DNA of 31,694 bases, taken from contig JAFGJS010000135.1 in the NCBI GenBank assembly GCA_016928995.1, forward strand, positions 1-31,694, in the 5' to 3' direction. The DNA comes from Candidatus Sumerlaeota bacterium (GTDB lineage: Bacteria > Sumerlaeota > Sumerlaeia > JAFGJS01). Under the pieces are notes generated by a model. That model was not told the origin of the DNA. It worked only from the letters and a program-made list of their open reading frames with translations, and ran no database searches. Shown one piece after another: positions 1 to 6,842 of this stretch. The translations under genes were made by a program, and so were the position numbers. Numbering within the stretch: position 1 is the stretch's first letter; the number at the start of each line of letters is the position of its first letter.

Positions 1-143
1 TCCTTATCAGCGCTGAAAGCGCTGCGTATCAAAGCCCAGGCCAGAGCGTAGGCCGCTTGCGGCCGTGAGCGCCGGCCTGGGTAGACGGTTAAAACAATCC
101 CCAGGCTGGCGGGATTTTTGCCCCGCAAAAATCATGACAGCCG
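1..143 (-). repeat. Structured dispersed repeat, copy 1 (may continue past the window edge)
   Basis: Nearly identical to 2770-2911. It contains a 7-bp hairpin (8-14 with 18-24, loop GAA), an 8-bp stem (35-42 with 74-81) enclosing a GGCCGC/GCGGCC hairpin (51-56 with 59-64), and a 9-bp hairpin GATTTTTGC/GCAAAAATC (113-121 with 125-133). In copy 2 the first hairpin changes C to T, turning a G-C pair into G-U and keeping the stem. Read on the minus strand, the element ends in GATAAGGA, which looks like a ribosome binding site, so it could be the leader of a gene beyond the left edge. It lies about 40 nt downstream of the BNR_4 gene. Minus orientation is inferred. Confidence 0.75.
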
Positions 144-183
144 TAAATGTGCGTTGCCGTTCTCGGTCATGATTCCCACTTGA

Positions 184-1542
184 TTAAGGCGCCGTTAGCT
201 TGTACAGCCTCAACATGGCCGGCTCGGGCAACTCGCCTTCGCGAGGACGGTCGCGATGCTGCGGCAAGGTTTCCCAACGCAGAACGTAACGCGAGGCGGG
301 ATCATTGTCTTCGCCCATGTCCTCGGCCCAACGAACCTCCATGCCTTCGTATGCCGATTCCAGTTTCCACAACCCCGCCGGATAGCGTGGCGGTTTCGCC
401 TCCACGCCCAGCGGCTCCAGCGTCTTTTCATCCAGGATCAGCAGTCCATCGCCATACTTCACATGCGTAAATGGAAGCGCCAAACGTCCCTCGTCATGCG
501 GACGCACGGCGCCGAGCCGAATTTCAAAGATGATCGATCCCCAGCCTTCGAACGACCAGCGGTAATCCCAATCGCTGACTTGCCGCGGAATCCAGCGCCC
601 ATCCTCGAAGCGCGCCACATAGGCCTGCGTGTTTCCGTTTTCGTCGAACTTATGATACGACGCCAGCGCCTGCGCCGCGCTGTCGAAGCCGATACGCAGG
701 CAGCCGTTGATGATACCCCCCTGCGTGGTGACGTTGTCGATCAAGACGCCTGAAGTCTCCAGCGTGATCGGCAAGGTAACCGGCTTCCCGTCGATCGTTT
801 CCCAGTGGATCAGATCGCTGCTGCGCGCATAGGACGGATCATGATTAGTCTGACAATCCGGCGTGTCGCGCCAAACCCAGCAGAGATGAAAACGCCCGTC
901 CGGACCTTTTAACGGACCATGCATATACGCGTTCATCAAGTCCTTGCCATCGGTGAGTGGAGTGTCGAGCAGCCGCTTCCATGTTTTTGTCTTCGTGTCG
1001 TACACATTATAAATCTCATTGCCATGTCCGCTGCCGCCGTCGCGATAGTGAAAGATCAGTTCGCTGTTCGCGCCGCGCATGAATTGCGGATAAGTGCAGC
1101 TCTGCTCATTCTCGCCGGTCATGCTTTCGATCTTTTCAAACGTCGCGATGTCCCACGGCTGCGACGTGCGAAAATAAATCAACGGCACATTGTGCATGTT
1201 GCCGCTGAGATGCAGACAGCCATCGTCATCCGCGGCCATCGCGATGGAGTTATGGCTGTCCCATCCCACTTCGGTGGGAAGCGTCTGATATTGCCATTCC
1301 TCCGCGTCGAGCGCGCGACAGGCCACGGTCATGCGGCGCTCCTCGTCGTAGTACGCAGCATATTGCCGTTCGCCAGCGGTCAGCAGGCAAAAGCCCACGG
1401 GAAATCCCGCCGGAACTCTGGCGATAGGGAGCGACATTGCGATCTCAGGTTCGTTCACGCGATTCTCCTTTTCTTCCGCCGGTCCTGTTGCGACGCAGAC
1501 CATGACGGTCATGAGGATGGCAGCCGGAATGACTCGATGCAT
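184..1542 (-). CDS. Secreted BNR_4 family protein, possible polysaccharide lyase
   Basis: The 452-residue product has an N-terminal hydrophobic stretch (about residues 3-20) that looks like a signal peptide, so it is probably exported. The body resembles the BNR_4 beta-propeller family. It contains WDSHNSIAMAADDDG (from about 94), NMHNVPLIYFRTS (from about 116) and HYRDGGSG (165-172), an arrangement of His and Tyr-Arg motifs seen in ulvan-lyase-type families PL24/PL25. By analogy H97, H117, Y166 and R167 are candidate active-site residues, but the substrate is not shown by the sequence. ATG at 1542 is preferred over an upstream in-frame TTG at 1548, since AAAGGT precedes it at suitable spacing. 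The family assignment is fairly firm; the lyase activity is inferred. Confidence 0.8.
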   Translation of the reverse strand: MHRVIPAAILMTVMVCVATGPAEEKENRVNEPEIAMSLPIARVPAGFPVGFCLLTAGERQYAAYYDEERRMTVACRALDAEEWQYQTLPTEVGWDSHNSIAMAADDDGCLHLSGNMHNVPLIYFRTSQPWDIATFEKIESMTGENEQSCTYPQFMRGANSELIFHYRDGGSGHGNEIYNVYDTKTKTWKRLLDTPLTDGKDLMNAYMHGPLKGPDGRFHLCWVWRDTPDCQTNHDPSYARSSDLIHWETIDGKPVTLPITLETSGVLIDNVTTQGGIINGCLRIGFDSAAQALASYHKFDENGNTQAYVARFEDGRWIPRQVSDWDYRWSFEGWGSIIFEIRLGAVRPHDEGRLALPFTHVKYGDGLLILDEKTLEPLGVEAKPPRYPAGLWKLESAYEGMEVRWAEDMGEDNDPASRYVLRWETLPQHRDRPREGELPEPAMLRLYKLTAP

Positions 1543-1548
1543 TTTCAA

Positions 1549-2600
1549 GACCTTTATTCTATGCGCCTGTTGATCCGGCGGTTTTGGCGCAGCTAATCAT
1601 AACGCGGGAATCCCTGTCAAACCAATAGCGGGTTTGAACGACCGGTCATACCGGATCGCTTCATTAGGAGAGTAGTCGCATTGGCTGTCATGAACTTACG
1701 CCGGTTATCCATCATAGAAATAATCCGATGCACATTTTTGGACATTGCGACCATATATCGGTTTATACAACCAAACAAAAACCCACCTCAATATCACAAA
1801 TTTATTGAGCTATGGAGCTATCAAAATGTGATCGTATATGACAAAATGCGAAGAATTGACATTCAAGCTGTTAACGATATTTTATACGCATCAAAAAGCA
1901 GCGCCCATCGTTTTATGAGCTGCCTCAAATCCGGCGATTGATAGGGGATACAAAAATTTTGCTCAAGCATCATTTTGTTCTCATGAAAACGGCGTTGCGG
2001 ACGATAAAGAAAGTAAGCGTTGAGAGATCCAGATCGAGCATCATCAAGGGAAGCGATGAGTCAGCGAATCTGGCTATGTGAATAGGGGAGAGTCCCTGAA
2101 TGTGCATCATGACTGGTTCTGCTTAACGTGAGGTTGCCTTTCGAAAGGGGGGAGAGACCGCGGAGCGCTCAAAGCGTGCATGGTTCATTGGATCCATTGA
2201 GTTTTTCGTGTTTCGCGTGTGGGGTGAATGTAGTTGGTTGCAGCAAGGACGTCCTTGTTCTAAACGTGATCAAGCGCCGGCAACACGATCAAGTTTCGTT
2301 CTCGGAAAGGACAGGGTGGAGTAAGGCCGTGGGGGAGCATGCCCGGACTTTTAAGGAGGCGGGCGATTCGAGGTAGAAGCATGCGATTGGGCGCCGCTTG
2401 GCGCGTTGATTCGCGCGAGGCGGCGAATACCAGAAGGATGAGCAATAACACTGATAGACACGAACAGGACGAAAATGTAAGAACAGCGATCATTGACGCC
2501 AATGAAATTTCGGATCAGCGATGCAGTGACATATAACAGGAACTGATTTCAGGAAAAAATCATCCGAAGATGAATCCTTCGCGGATTCTGCGCGTATCAC
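1549..2600. other. Sparsely coding intergenic stretch
   Basis: No recognisable gene. 1690-2000 is clearly AT-rich. 2000-2560 is GC-richer and contains the palindrome CCTTTCGAAAGG near 2137. Open frames exist on both strands: a plus-strand frame ending at 2538 whose last 32 codons begin with an ATG at 2440, and a minus-strand frame 2502-2260 that starts with a hydrophobic segment. Neither has a convincing ribosome binding site, and they cannot both be genes. The stretch may be decayed or non-coding RNA-bearing DNA. Confidence 0.4.
1681..1941 (+). CDS. Doubtful small ORF, hypothetical
   Basis: An 86-codon frame starting at TTG, preceded by TAGGAG about ten bases upstream. The product contains aromatic and basic residues (a YRFIQPNKNPPQYHKF segment, then a basic C-terminal third) and resembles nothing I recognise. 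The base composition is far more AT-rich than the neighbouring genes. This suggests recently acquired DNA, a remnant, or no gene at all. The ribosome site is the only positive evidence. Confidence 0.25.
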   Translation: MAVMNLRRLSIIEIIRCTFLDIATIYRFIQPNKNPPQYHKFIELWSYQNVIVYDKMRRIDIQAVNDILYASKSSAHRFMSCLKSGD

Positions 2601-2604
2601 AAAA

Positions 2605-2645
2605 ACAAAGCCGCCGTCTCTGTGGAAAGAGGCGGCGGTTTTTGT
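2605..2645. terminator. Bidirectional Rho-independent terminator
   Basis: CCGCCGTCTC (2611-2620) pairs with GAGGCGGCGG (2629-2638) through ten pairs including one G-U, closing a short loop. On the plus strand the stem is followed by GGTTTTTG; on the minus strand it is followed by CTTTGTTTTT. It can therefore end transcripts from either side, and it closes the small minus-strand unit that begins near 2946. A minus-strand open frame reading through it is a by-product of the hairpin. Confidence 0.8.
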
Positions 2646-2712
2646 GTGATGCTGTTTGATTGGGATCGTGCGATCCATTATCGATGTCCTTTTATCATCG
2701 CGTCCTTTTATC

Positions 2713-2766
2713 TCAAGGCGGGGCGCAACTCTCTTCAGCTTCGGAGGTATCAATCTCTTCGATCAT
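2713..2766 (-). CDS. Candidate 17-residue peptide downstream of the structured repeat
   Basis: Read on the minus strand, repeat copy 2 ends in GATAAGGAGCC followed directly by ATG (2766). A 17-codon frame follows, MIEEIDTSEAEESCAPP, ending in TGA at 2713. The peptide is acidic with one Cys. The AAGGAG site is strong, but its spacing to the ATG is short (2-3 nt), which weakens the case. The distal half of the frame is one arm of a 21-bp inverted repeat whose other arm lies upstream of the structured repeat, so translation could be masked by RNA pairing. Function unknown. Confidence 0.3.
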   Translation of the reverse strand: MIEEIDTSEAEESCAPP

Positions 2767-2946
2767 GGCTCCTTATCAGCGCTGAAAGTGCTGAGTATCA
2801 TAGCCCAGGCCAGAGCGTAGGCCGCGAAGCGGACGTGAGCGCCGGCCTGGGTCAAAGGTCAAAGCATCCCAGGCTGGCGGGATTTTTGCCCCGCAAAAAT
2901 CATGACAGCCGTTTGGGGCGTTCGTAGCTGAAGAGAGTTGCGCCCC
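2720..2946. repeat. 21-bp perfect inverted repeat enclosing structured repeat copy 2
   Basis: Positions 2720-2740 and 2926-2946 are perfect reverse complements (the right arm begins AGCTGAAGAGAG and ends GCGCCCC). They are separated by 185 nt that contain all of repeat copy 2. A transcript from either strand could fold into a long closing stem with the hairpins inside. The arms are not found beside copy 1 on its visible side. No short direct repeats flank the arms, so a transposon reading is not supported. Confidence 0.8.
2770..2911 (-). repeat. Structured dispersed repeat, copy 2
   Basis: About 142 nt, nearly identical to 1-143. The 3' half, from CCAGGCTGGCGGG to the GATTTTTGC/GCAAAAATC hairpin and CATGACAGCCG, is unchanged. 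Differences fall mainly in loops and in the inner GGCCGC hairpin, which here reads GGCCGCGAAGCGGAC and still pairs at its core. The first hairpin has a C-to-T change that leaves a G-U pair. Minus orientation is proposed because that strand leads into AAGGAG-ATG and then a terminator. It could be a cis-regulatory RNA or a small mobile repeat. Confidence 0.75.
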
Positions 2947-2970
2947 TCAAGGCGCGTCCGCATATTTTTT

Positions 2971-3487
2971 GCTTGCTATTTACACATATTGAGCTTACGT
3001 TAAAAAACGAATGCTGAGAATTTATTCTTCGAGTGGGAAGTGGCAAAGGGACGAAGTCCAACCGTAAAAATCACAACAGCTGACGAAAGAAAAATTTGGT
3101 TTTGATGTCAGATCCCAAAGGATTGCTTTTTTTTTGCGATGTTTTTTTACTATCAGTAGGGTGATTGAAATTGCTTAACATAGAGCGCTTGACGATGAAC
3201 ACATCAGAATAAAGGAGGTGGTGTGCAACGACGTAATGCATCGAGGAAAGGGCATCTTTTTTCTCATTCTCTGGATGCCTTGCGGTCAGTAAGGAATGTG
3301 ATTGATGGATTGTTAAATTGTGATCGTGTGTCAGATTGTTAAGGCGGGAATCCCAATCAAATAAACGCGTTCAAAATGATGCGATTGATGGCGTTCTCGT
3401 CCTTTTCGCTGCCCAGTGGAATGTATTCACTGAAACAATGGGGAAGAAGACTCAAACCACAAACACAATCAAAATGGGGAGAAGAAG
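2971..3487 (+). promoter_or_regulatory. Long 5' leader of the first RICIN-GH16 gene
   Basis: About 500 nt without a full gene. Blocks shared in order with the leader of the second GH16 gene are: GCTTGCTA at 2971; a segment at 3042-3090 containing GGAC-GAA-GTCC (3049-3059); a run of nine or more T near 3127; AAAGGAGGTGGTGTG at 3211-3225; and a downstream ATGTGATTG stretch. In the second leader the small stem reads GGGT-GAG-GTCC, so both substitutions keep wobble pairs, which suggests an RNA element. Promoter position is not clear. The conserved GGGGAGAAGAAG just before the start codon is the ribosome site. Confidence 0.55.
3221..3292 (+). CDS. Candidate leader peptide (uORF) of GH16 gene 1
   Basis: A perfect AAAGGAGG (3211-3218) is followed at very short spacing by GTG at 3221. 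This opens a 23-codon frame beginning VCNDVMHRGKG and ending in TAA at 3292. The same AAAGGAGGTGGTGTG stands in the second leader, where the frame begins VCSCAMRR and has 14 codons. The ribosome site is stronger than that of the main gene. Another GTG at 3223 gives a 39-codon frame, but its counterpart in the second leader stops at once. It could be a translated leader or an anti-SD-like regulatory site; no expression evidence is possible here. Confidence 0.35.
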   Translation: MCNDVMHRGKGIFFLILWMPCGQ

Positions 3488-4570
3488 ATGATGAAAAGGT
3501 TAATCGAACTCGTTGTGGTAGTCTCTTGCGTTTGTCTGCTGATGACTGAAATCGCGCAAGCCCAGACCGGAAGCAATATGACCGTCACCAACCGCAAAGC
3601 CGGCAAGGTGCTGGACGCTTTCGGCTCCACAGCCGGCTCCAACGTCGGCATTTACACCGATTATGGCAATTCCAATCAGCGCTGGACCATCGCCGCGAAC
3701 GGCAGCGGCTACACCTTCCGTGAGCAGAAAGCGAACTTGGCGATGGACACCTGGAACTGGGGCACGGCTAATGGCACCAACATCGCCGTCTATACGTATT
3801 GGGGCGGCTCTCCGCAGACCTATCTGCTGACGGCTGTCGGCGATTATTATCGCATCACGCCATCGATCTCCACCGGCCAGTGCGTGGACGCCTACGGCAC
3901 GAGCAGCGGCTCGAACGTCGGCACGTGGTCCTACTGGGGCGGCACGAACCAGCAGTGGTCCATTGAAGCCCCTTACGAGGGCAGCACGGACTGTGGCAGC
4001 GGCTGGAGCATCGGCTATCCATGGGGCCGTACGCACAACGGCACGGTCTACATGGCCTGGTGCGGCGACACGATGGTCGCGGTTCAGCCCGGCGCCAACG
4101 GCTACAAGTATAATTCCGGCGCTTCCTATAGCACTACGAAGCTCTACATGTGGTCCGGCGACTCCTCCGCGGGCGCCCAGGCTTACTGCAGCGCTCCGAC
4201 GGCCACCGGCACCTGGCCGGCCTTCTGGATTACGACGGAAGGCGCCTGGACCGGCGAGGTGGACATCGCCGAATGGAAAGGCAGCGGCACGGTGTGGCAG
4301 AACACCTATGACGGCAGCTGGGAAACCAAAACGACAAGTTCAAATAACACGTATTATAAAGTTCACATGCAGCTGAAGAGCACGGCGGACGGCGAGACCG
4401 ACGCGTGGGTTTGGCTGTACATCAACGGTTCCTGGACCGCGACCCATACGGGCAGCGATTTTCGGAACAAAAACTTCTGGCTGATCCGGAACCTTCAGAT
4501 GGAAGGCTCCTCCGGTTCGCCGGGGCCAACCAGCGCCTCTTATACCTGCCGCAGCATCTCGCAGTGGTAG
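3488..4570 (+). CDS. Secreted RICIN (CBM13) + GH16-type glycoside hydrolase, copy 1
   Basis: The 360-residue product has a signal peptide (about 1-25, ending EIAQAQ). Next comes a ricin-type beta-trefoil carbohydrate-binding domain (about 28-160) with three QxW-like repeats (QRW 64-66, QTY 110-112, QQW 155-157). The C-terminal domain (about 165-360) resembles the GH16 jelly-roll. GTWPAFWITTEG is followed by GEVDIAEWKG, and the signature ExDxxE gives E257 as likely nucleophile, D259, and E262 as acid/base. GH16 enzymes cut beta-1,3/1,4-glucans and galactans; the substrate here is unknown. The domain is short for GH16. The start could be the second ATG (3491), which aligns with the paralogue at 5580. 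A terminator follows. Confidence 0.85.
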   Translation: MMKRLIELVVVVSCVCLLMTEIAQAQTGSNMTVTNRKAGKVLDAFGSTAGSNVGIYTDYGNSNQRWTIAANGSGYTFREQKANLAMDTWNWGTANGTNIAVYTYWGGSPQTYLLTAVGDYYRITPSISTGQCVDAYGTSSGSNVGTWSYWGGTNQQWSIEAPYEGSTDCGSGWSIGYPWGRTHNGTVYMAWCGDTMVAVQPGANGYKYNSGASYSTTKLYMWSGDSSAGAQAYCSAPTATGTWPAFWITTEGAWTGEVDIAEWKGSGTVWQNTYDGSWETKTTSSNNTYYKVHMQLKSTADGETDAWVWLYINGSWTATHTGSDFRNKNFWLIRNLQMEGSSGSPGPTSASYTCRSISQW

Positions 4571-4614
4571 TTATTGCTGGCTTGATCATATTGATGTCGT
4601 GGAATGAGAAAATG

Positions 4615-4650
4615 ACAGCCGCCTCTTTCAACCGAGGCGGCTGTTTATTA
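4615..4650 (+). terminator. Rho-independent terminator of GH16 gene 1
   Basis: ACAGCCGCCTC (4615-4625) pairs perfectly with GAGGCGGCTGT (4634-4644) around an 8-nt loop. The stem is followed by TTTATTATA. It lies 45 nt past the stop codon, so each GH16 copy is probably transcribed alone. Confidence 0.9.
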
Positions 4651-4900
4651 TACATATTATACGTGATACATACTTCGAGTGATTATGTGATATATAACAG
4701 CTTGTCCATGCCTCTTCCATACGTTTGTGAGCTTGTGTACCGCAAAATGTCGCTATAACACGTTTATTTTCAATTGATCATAAGATACATCGAAAGGCAC
4801 TATTTTATTCCAGGCCGCATACATATATCAATTATTGATTCATGATTTTTAATAGAATGAGATATATGTGATGAAATTTGAGTATATACACACACTTTAA
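4651..4900. other. AT-rich spacer with a 9-bp inverted repeat
   Basis: No gene is visible. The sequence is strongly AT-rich compared with its surroundings. ACATATATC (4821-4829) and GATATATGT (4861-4869) form a perfect inverted repeat with a 31-nt spacer. This could be a regulator site for the second GH16 gene but may be chance in such AT-rich DNA. Confidence 0.4.
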
Positions 4901-5085
4901 GCTTGCTAATTCTATTATTTGGGATTAGAGTATAAATCGGAAACTTGGAAATCCTCTTTTATCTGGGAAGAATTGCTCGTTAAAGCAGCGGGCAAGAGGG
5001 TGAGGTCCGACCGAGAAAGTCTCAGCAGCCACCGGAAGACGCCATTTTATACGGATGTCCTTTCCCTAGTGCTGTTTTTTTTTCC

Positions 5086-5271
5086 TTGCATTGTATTTTT
5101 GACCAGAAGACGCGGTACGAACAAGACGAAGTGCGCCAAGAGTTTCTTTTGCTTGCGGATAGAATCGTCCAAACGATTCTCATGCAACTGAAAGATGGCA
5201 TCTTCTATATGTTCGACTGCGATGGATCATGGGCGGTTCAAGCCAATAGGACGTTGTATTCAAACGTTTGA
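5086..5271 (+). pseudogene. Gene-like fragment inside the second GH16 leader
   Basis: A 61-codon open frame beginning at a TTG inside the T-rich region, with no ribosome site. The translation looks protein-like, with a helical, charged first half (RYEQDEVRQEFLLLADRIV) followed by GIFYMFDCDGSW. It occupies the extra length absent from the first leader. It is most simply a remnant of a gene, or a chance frame. I do not recognise the family. Confidence 0.25.
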
Positions 5272-5321
5272 TTTTTTTGATGTGCCGATGAGAACGATGA
5301 AATACATGGTCAAAGGAGGTG

Positions 5322-5366
5322 GTGTGTAGTTGCGCGATGCGCCGGTCAACGGCGCAGCATCCTTAG
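5322..5366 (+). CDS. Candidate leader peptide (uORF) of GH16 gene 2
   Basis: AAAGGAGG (5312-5319) precedes GTG (5322) and a 14-codon frame, VCSCAMRRSTAQHP, ending in TAG at 5366. Counterpart of the 23-codon frame at 3221. The start region is shared (Val-Cys, then Met at position 6) but the lengths differ. This leaves open whether the peptide or only the ribosome-binding sequence matters. Confidence 0.3.
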   Translation: MCSCAMRRSTAQHP

Positions 5367-5579
5367 CAAGGATGTTTCCTATGTCATGACTTTGATCGTC
5401 AGCGTAAGATGTGATTGTGTGCCAATAAGCGAAGATGGGAATGCGATCATTCAAACGGACTTGATGGATCAAGATGAATGCGTTTCCAACCCATCCGCCG
5501 ATAGGCGGAAGGGATTCGCGAGAGTCGATGAGGTAAGATGGCGCTAGCCGCCTACTCAATTTATGGGGAGAAGAAGATT

Positions 5580-6665
5580 ATGAAAAAGCTAGTAGCACTT
5601 GCTGTAGTAGTCTCTTTTGTGTGTCTTGCTCTGAGTGAAATCGCGCAAGCCCAAACCGGAAGCAACATGATCGTCACCAACCGCAAAGCCAACAAGGTGC
5701 TGGACGCTTTCGGCTCCACGGCCGGCTCCAACGTCGGCATCTACACCGACTATGGCAGTTCCAATCAACGTTGGGCTATCGCTGCCAATGGCAGTGGTTA
5801 CACTCTCCGTGAGAAAAAAGCCAATCTGGCGATGGACACTTGGAACTGGGGCACGGGCAATGGAACCAACATCGCCGTGTATACCTACTATGGCAACGGC
5901 GCCCAGACCTTCTTGATTCAAGACGTGGGCAGCGGTTATTATCGCATCACACCGTCGATCTCCACCGGCCAGTGCATCGATGCTTACGGCACGAGCAGCG
6001 GCTCGAACGTTGGCACGTGGTCCTACTGGGGCGGCACCAACCAGCAATGGAAGATCGCGAGCGGCAGCTATGAAGGCAGCACCGATTGCGGCACGGGCTG
6101 GAACATTGGCTATCCATGGGGCCGCACACACAACGGCACCGTCTACATGGCCTGGTGCGGCGACACGATGGTCGCGGTTCAACCGGGCGCCAACGGCTAC
6201 AAATACAACTCCGGCGCCTCCTATAGCACCACGAAACTTTACATGTGGTCCGGCGACGCCTCCGCGGGCGCCGAGGCATACTGCAGCGCTCCGACGGCCA
6301 CCGGCACCTGGCCGGCTTTCTGGATCACGACCGAAGGCGCGTGGACCGGCGAAGTGGACATGGCTGAATGGAAGGGCAGCGGCACGGTTTGGCAGAACAC
6401 CTACGATGGCAGCTGGGAAAACAAACTCACAAGCTCGAACAATACGTACTATAAGGTCAGCATGGCGCTGAAAAGCACCGCGGACGGTTCGAATGACGCG
6501 TGGGTTTGGCTGTATATCAACGGCTCGTGGACCGCGACCCATACGGGCAGCAGTTTCAGGAACAAAAACTTCTGGTTGATCCGCAACCTGCAGATGGAAG
6601 GCGATTCCGGTTCTCCGGGACCGACCAGCGCCTCCTTCACTTGCCGCAGCATCAGCCAGTGGTAA
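5580..6665 (+). CDS. Secreted RICIN (CBM13) + GH16-type glycoside hydrolase, copy 2
   Basis: Paralogue of the gene at 3488 with the same layout: signal peptide (MKKLVALAVVVSFVCLALSE), beta-trefoil with QRW, QTF and QQW repeats, then the GH16-like domain with GTWPAFWITTEG and GEVDMAEWKG (ExDxxE kept). Amino-acid identity is high and strongest in the GH16 domain. Many synonymous codon differences show that the duplication is not recent and that the protein has been under purifying selection. ATG at 5580 is chosen, with GGGGAGAAGAAG just upstream exactly as in copy 1; the in-frame upstream ATG at 5538 lacks this. It probably acts outside the cell on the same class of polysaccharide as copy 1, or on a related one. 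Confidence 0.85.
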   Translation: MKKLVALAVVVSFVCLALSEIAQAQTGSNMIVTNRKANKVLDAFGSTAGSNVGIYTDYGSSNQRWAIAANGSGYTLREKKANLAMDTWNWGTGNGTNIAVYTYYGNGAQTFLIQDVGSGYYRITPSISTGQCIDAYGTSSGSNVGTWSYWGGTNQQWKIASGSYEGSTDCGTGWNIGYPWGRTHNGTVYMAWCGDTMVAVQPGANGYKYNSGASYSTTKLYMWSGDASAGAEAYCSAPTATGTWPAFWITTEGAWTGEVDMAEWKGSGTVWQNTYDGSWENKLTSSNNTYYKVSMALKSTADGSNDAWVWLYINGSWTATHTGSSFRNKNFWLIRNLQMEGDSGSPGPTSASFTCRSISQW

Positions 6666-6705
6666 GTTTCAGTCTGGCTTGAATGAAACATGGCATGAAT
6701 AACAA

Positions 6706-6743
6706 TGCGGCCGTCCTGATATATTCGGGACGGCCGCGTTTTA
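6706..6743 (+). terminator. Rho-independent terminator of GH16 gene 2
   Basis: GCGGCCGTCC (6707-6716) pairs with GGACGGCCGC (6728-6737), extended by wobble pairs at both ends. The stem is followed by GTTTTATT. It lies about 40 nt past the stop codon, as in copy 1. Confidence 0.9.
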
Positions 6744-6842
6744 TTGCGCGATGCCCATGCGGGACAAAAGATAGATTTGGCGACGCGCGAGATGAGCTGT
6801 TCCTGACGCCGAAAAGTTGAGAGCGGTTCTTGCTCTGTAGAT

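Larger units (their letters stand above)
4901..5579 (+). promoter_or_regulatory. Long 5' leader of the second RICIN-GH16 gene
   Basis: This carries the same ordered blocks as the first leader: GCTTGCTA at 4901, the GGGT-GAG-GTCC stem (4998-5008) in a segment similar to 3042-3090, a nine-T run (5075-5083), AAAGGAGGTGGTGTG (5312-5326) and an ATGTGATTG stretch near 5410. A possible -10 box, TATAAA, lies near 4932. This leader is about 165 nt longer between the T-run and the AAAGGAGG site; the extra part has an open, gene-like reading frame (5086-5271). The leaders are less alike than the genes, so the retained blocks suggest function. Confidence 0.55.

Noticed and set aside
2050-2560. A third copy of the GH16-type leader (GGGGAGAGTCCC stem, then TTAAGGAGGCGGGCG)
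   Set aside because: Only short pieces resemble the leaders, the order is not convincing and no GH16 gene follows.
2490-2753. 87-codon minus-strand frame reading KTAASFHRDGGFVFV
   Set aside because: That segment is the translation of a terminator hairpin and its T-run, a common artefact.
2720-2946. Retron or transposon reading of the 21-bp inverted repeat
   Set aside because: No reverse transcriptase or transposase nearby, no branching-G context, and no flanking direct repeats.
3080-3086. CTGACGA, a hammerhead-ribozyme-like core, in the first GH16 leader
   Set aside because: No stem II and no following GAAAC/GUH arrangement. The second leader does not keep the motif.
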